NCBI GenBank assembly: GCA_045106295.1
Contig: JBGCEI010000077.1
Coordinates: 1-17,365 of the forward strand
Source: WTJX01 sp045106295
GTDB lineage: Bacteria > Bacteroidota > Bacteroidia > Cytophagales > JAAEPT01
Length of the DNA stretch: 17,365 nt
Direction: 5' to 3'
Part shown: piece after piece, positions 14,876-17,365 of the stretch
Position numbering within the stretch: the stretch's first letter is position 1
How the letters are laid out: each line of letters starts with the position of its first letter
Translations under genes and position numbers: made by a program
Notes under the pieces: generated by a model
The model's database searches: none
What the model was told of the DNA's origin: nothing
What the model saw: only the letters and a program-made list of their open reading frames with translations

Positions 14876-14916
14876 GTGTCAGGGTTGCTTCAAGTAACCC
14901 TGACACTAGTTCGTTT
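14876..14916 (+). terminator. Hairpin terminator of the esterase-like gene
   Basis: The stem arms GTGTCAGGGTTGC (14876-14888) and GTAACCCTGACAC (14894-14906) give 13 pairs including one G-U, around a 5-base loop TTCAA. A T-rich run ending in six T (to about 14917) follows on plus. The hairpin starts 7 bases past the stop at 14868 and lies in the convergent gap to the PhoH gene, mainly serving the plus strand. Confidence 0.85.
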
Positions 14917-14925
14917 TTTCACTCC

Positions 14926-16263
14926 CTACAACAACTCATTCGCCACATTCGCCAATTCAGAGCGTTCTCCTCTTTCTAGTTGTACGTGGGCATGTAATTC
15001 ATGAGAATGAATTTTGTCGATTAAATAAGAAAGCCCGTTGCTCTCTGTATCTAAATACGGCGTATCTATCTGACGAACGTCACCTGTAAAAATTATTTTT
15101 ACATTTTCTCCTGCTCTAGTGATAATTGTTTTTACTTCGTGTGGTGTTAAGTTTTGTGCTTCATCTACAATAAATATGATGTTAGATAAACTTCTACCTC
15201 TTATGTAAGCCAATGGCGTAATCATCAATTTTTCCTGATCCACCATTTCCTGAATCTTTTTGTAGTCCTTATCGGTCTCTTTAAACTGACCCTGGATTGT
15301 CTTGAGATTATCCCAAAGCGGTTCCATGTACGGATTCAGTTTAGATTTAATGTCTCCTGGAAGGAAACCAATATCTTTGTTTGATAAAGGAACAATAGGT
15401 CTTGCTAAATAAATCTGCCTGAACTCTTTTTTCTGTTCAATAGATCCTGCTAATGCCAGTAAAGTCTTTCCTGTTCCAGCTACACCAGAAACCGTTACTA
15501 ATTTGATATCAGGATTTGTGATGGCGTGCAAAGCAAATACTTGTTCCGCATTTCGTGGCATAATGCCGTAAGCAGCTCTTTTTTCTACCCGTTCAATTCT
15601 ATCCGTATGTGGATTGAAAAATGTAAGGATAGATGTTTTGCCATTTTTTAAAATAAAATACTCATTTGGAACAGGTCGCTCTTCAATAACTTTGTTGTAA
15701 TCACAGCCACCGTCATTGTAAATTAAATCAATAGTCGCTTTATCGATATCTTCTAATGTTCTTCTACCTTGGTACACATCAGAATTGCGTCCCATCTTTA
15801 CTTTTCCGTATTCATAATCTTGAGCTAAAATATTGATGGATTTAGCTTTGATACGCAGGTTGATATCCTTAGAAACTAATAAAACAGTTCGCTCTGGAAA
15901 CTCTTGCTGCATCTGAATAGCCACATTCAATATTCGGTGGTCTGCTTTGTCTGCTCCAAATAATTCACAGGCATCTGGAGTTGTTTTTTCATTCATCTCC
16001 ACTTTTAACTTACCTAAATTGTCTCCCAAGCTTTTCCATTCGTTAAGTGTTTCTTCACCAGACAATTCGTCCAGCATACGGATAAACTGTCGAGCTTCGA
16101 AGTTTAGTGTGTCGTTTCCTTTTTTGAAGTTATCTACCTCTTCCAATACAGAAATAGGGATCGCAATATCATTGTCTTCAAAGTGCTTGATACACTCAGA
16201 ATTAAACAATAAGACCGATGTATCTAATACAAAAATTTTAGGAAGTGAATTACTAGTAGCCAT
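14926..16263 (-). CDS. PIN domain-PhoH-family ATPase
   Basis: The 445-residue protein is the PIN-PhoH (PhoH2/YlaK-type) two-domain form. The N-terminal PIN-type RNase domain (about 8-150) has acidic D14 in VLDTSVLLFN, E41/E42 in SVLEEVDNF and a later aspartate in LLVSKDINLRIKAKS, so the metal-binding acids look intact. The C-terminal PhoH ATPase (about 235-445) has Walker A GVAGTGKT (260-267), Walker B-type VDEAQN (D367-E368) and IIFTGDVRQID. Family members couple helicase-like ATPase to RNA cleavage, and some pair with an antitoxin, but no antitoxin-sized gene precedes this one. It is preceded, 60 bases upstream on the same strand, by the DUF4197 lipoprotein gene; cotranscription is possible. 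Length is normal. Confidence 0.93.
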   Translation of the reverse strand: MATSNSLPKIFVLDTSVLLFNSECIKHFEDNDIAIPISVLEEVDNFKKGNDTLNFEARQFIRMLDELSGEETLNEWKSLGDNLGKLKVEMNEKTTPDACELFGADKADHRILNVAIQMQQEFPERTVLLVSKDINLRIKAKSINILAQDYEYGKVKMGRNSDVYQGRRTLEDIDKATIDLIYNDGGCDYNKVIEERPVPNEYFILKNGKTSILTFFNPHTDRIERVEKRAAYGIMPRNAEQVFALHAITNPDIKLVTVSGVAGTGKTLLALAGSIEQKKEFRQIYLARPIVPLSNKDIGFLPGDIKSKLNPYMEPLWDNLKTIQGQFKETDKDYKKIQEMVDQEKLMITPLAYIRGRSLSNIIFIVDEAQNLTPHEVKTIITRAGENVKIIFTGDVRQIDTPYLDTESNGLSYLIDKIHSHELHAHVQLERGERSELANVANELL

Positions 16264-16323
16264 ATATATGTGGTTGTTTTTAGTAGTTACGTGATTTTGC
16301 TGTATTAAGTTTATTTTTAGACG

Positions 16324-17061
16324 TTATTTCCAGTTTGCTTGGTTAAATACTTTTTGTAAAACAGAAGACGTTCTAGCTGCTGGATTTTCACGGATTTTAG
16401 CTTCTTCTAAAGCAACTAATTTAAAGAGCCCATCAATAGCTTTATTGGTTGCATACTCATCTAAGTCTGGGTTTACATCGCTTACCAATGGAATTTGGTT
16501 GTATCTATTCACAATAGTAGAGAAATGCTTGGTAGCATTCACTTGACCCAATGATTGGTGAATGATTGGTTTGAATGCAGTAAATAATTGACTAGAAGTA
16601 CTTTTTTTCAGGAAATTAGTAGCAGCATTGTCTCCACCTTTTAATAATCCCCAAGCATCTTGAATACTCATAGATTTAATAGCATTAATGAAAATAGGCG
16701 CTGCTTTGATTGCTGCTTTTTCAGCCCCTCTGTTGATACTCGTTTCAAAATCAGTTACGAGCTTATTCATCCCTAAGTCATTCATTGTATTTTTCACTTT
16801 GTCTAACTCCGAAGGGAAAGGAATTTTAATTAAGCTATTCTTTAGGTAACCATCTTGTTTAGATGCTTTACCAGAACTTAGGTTAATCCCTGTAATTAAT
16901 GCTTCTCTTAATCCAGCAGTTACATCACCAGATGTTAATGCCTTAGCGGTACTTCCACCTGCTGTGTTTCCTAATATTCCAATGGTTTGGTTGATCTGTT
17001 GTGTAGTACAAGAAATAAGAACTACTGATAATAAAAATGAAGATATTTTTGCGAATTTCAT
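16324..17061 (-). CDS. DUF4197 lipoprotein
   Basis: The 245-residue protein has a lipoprotein signal peptide, hydrophobic residues then lipobox LISC with C18 as the lipidated cysteine, so it should be anchored in the outer or inner membrane after Lol sorting. The remainder is a helical DUF4197 domain, seen in ALTSGDVTAGLREALITGINL, LIKIPFPSELDKVKNTMNDLG, and the C-terminal PDLDEYATNKAIDGLFKLVALEEAKIRENPAARTS. The family is widespread in Gram-negative bacteria and of unknown function. No catalytic motif is visible. It has the same strand as the PIN-PhoH gene, 60 bases upstream of it. A short GC hairpin lies 23 bases upstream of its start (17085-17095). Confidence 0.93.
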   Translation of the reverse strand: MKFAKISSFLLSVVLISCTTQQINQTIGILGNTAGGSTAKALTSGDVTAGLREALITGINLSSGKASKQDGYLKNSLIKIPFPSELDKVKNTMNDLGMNKLVTDFETSINRGAEKAAIKAAPIFINAIKSMSIQDAWGLLKGGDNAATNFLKKSTSSQLFTAFKPIIHQSLGQVNATKHFSTIVNRYNQIPLVSDVNPDLDEYATNKAIDGLFKLVALEEAKIRENPAARTSSVLQKVFNQANWK

Positions 17062-17084
17062 AGAGTAAGATTATTAGATTTCCG

Positions 17085-17101
17085 TGCCTTCGGCAGGCAG
17101 G
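17085..17101. repeat. Short GC-rich inverted repeat with tandem GGCA copies
   Basis: TGCC-TTC-GGCA (17085-17095) is a perfect 4-base-arm inverted repeat, followed by GGCAGG in tandem. It stands out in otherwise AT-rich intergenic DNA. Similar CTGCCGAAGGCA motifs are recalled from intergenic regions of other Bacteroidota, but that is memory, not something shown here. Confidence 0.45.
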
Positions 17102-17265
17102 TGAGACGATAATATTTTAAGATACTAGATTTCTGTTTTTTAATTTGTGATTTGTCTTTTCTCAACGATCAGATATTTTTTTTTGAATTTTGTTTTTTTT
17201 TGGGATTTGTAATTTAATTATCGAAAACTATTCATTTTTTTGCAGTACTAAAAACATTGTCTGCT

Positions 17266-17273
17266 TATTTTTG
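17266..17273 (+). promoter_or_regulatory. Candidate -7 element for the right-edge gene
   Basis: TATTTTTG matches TAnnTTTG exactly, 21 bases before the ATG at 17295. A TTTTTTTG run ending at 17242 lies about 23 bases upstream, slightly longer than the usual -33 spacing. Confidence 0.5.
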
Positions 17274-17294
17274 TCATTAAGTTAGTTTTATTAG

Positions 17295-17365
17295 ATGTGT
17301 GAACTTACATCAACGATAAAACTACGTAATCATTTGATACAAAGTATGGAAGAACTACTGGCAGA
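17295..17365 (+). CDS. 5' fragment of an unidentified gene (runs off the window)
   Basis: An ATG at 17295 opens a frame that stays open to the window end, giving 23 complete residues plus one partial codon (begins MCELTSTIKLRNHL and continues QSMEELLA). It is preceded at a fitting distance by an exact TAnnTTTG element, supporting a true start. The fragment looks like the helical N-terminus of a cytosolic protein, with no signal peptide. It is too short to assign a family. It is divergent from the DUF4197 gene. Confidence 0.45.
   Translation, partial: MCELTSTIKLRNHLIQSMEELLA

Larger units (their letters stand above)
17062..17294. other. Intergenic region between DUF4197 gene and right-edge gene
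   Basis: This 233-base gap holds the divergent start regions of the DUF4197 gene and the right-edge gene. It is T-rich on plus, with long T runs around 17178-17204 and 17235-17241. Apart from the GC hairpin at 17085-17101 and the -7 element at 17266-17273, nothing recognisable is seen, including no small coding frame. Confidence 0.6.

Noticed and set aside
14926..16263. PIN-PhoH gene as part of a toxin-antitoxin pair
   Set aside because: There is no small gene overlapping or just upstream; the preceding gene is a 245-residue lipoprotein, unlike known antitoxins.

Overview
The window looks like a chromosomal segment of a low-GC member of the Bacteroidota, probably a marine or environmental flavobacterium or Cytophagales-type organism. 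The evidence is a secreted protein with a type IX secretion (T9SS) C-terminal sorting domain, a RemB/Wzi-family outer-membrane protein, DUF4197, a DUF4369-type thioredoxin lipid-free secreted protein, near absence of Shine-Dalgarno sequences, and several upstream copies of the Bacteroidota -7 element TAnnTTTG. The exact genus cannot be fixed from the sequence alone.

Layout. Positions 1-1264 (minus) hold the N-terminal ~421 residues of a RemB/Wzi-like outer-membrane barrel. Then, on the plus strand: a CaCA-type cation antiporter and a small four-segment membrane protein (1401-2820); thiH and a ThiF-rhodanese fusion (2903-5157), which supply the thiazole half of thiamin; and a Crp/Fnr regulator followed after one base by a DUF2064 glycosyltransferase-like protein (5246-6533). 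On the minus strand follow a secreted TlpA-like thioredoxin (6530-7876, sharing its stop-codon bases with the convergent DUF2064 gene) and a secreted protein made of two tandem beta-helix units (8042-10630), separated by a perfect 42-base palindromic terminator. dapD (10745-11551, minus; lysine/peptidoglycan precursor synthesis) is divergent from a GT-B glycosyltransferase (11648-12763, plus). A 674-residue secreted esterase-like T9SS cargo (12844-14868, plus) converges through a hairpin terminator on a PIN-PhoH ATPase (14926-16263, minus), which is preceded by a DUF4197 lipoprotein (16324-17061, minus). The right edge (17295-17365, plus) is the start of a gene that runs off the window.

The window is mainly a mix of housekeeping metabolism (thiamin, DAP) and envelope or secreted functions. 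There is no mobile element, CRISPR array, tRNA or rRNA, and no gap over 300 bases. I found no compelling evidence of a wholly new multi-gene system. The best items for a second look are the duplicated beta-helix protein, the T9SS esterase with an unrecognised middle region, and the ThiF fusion in which the first cysteine of both zinc-binding pairs is lost.
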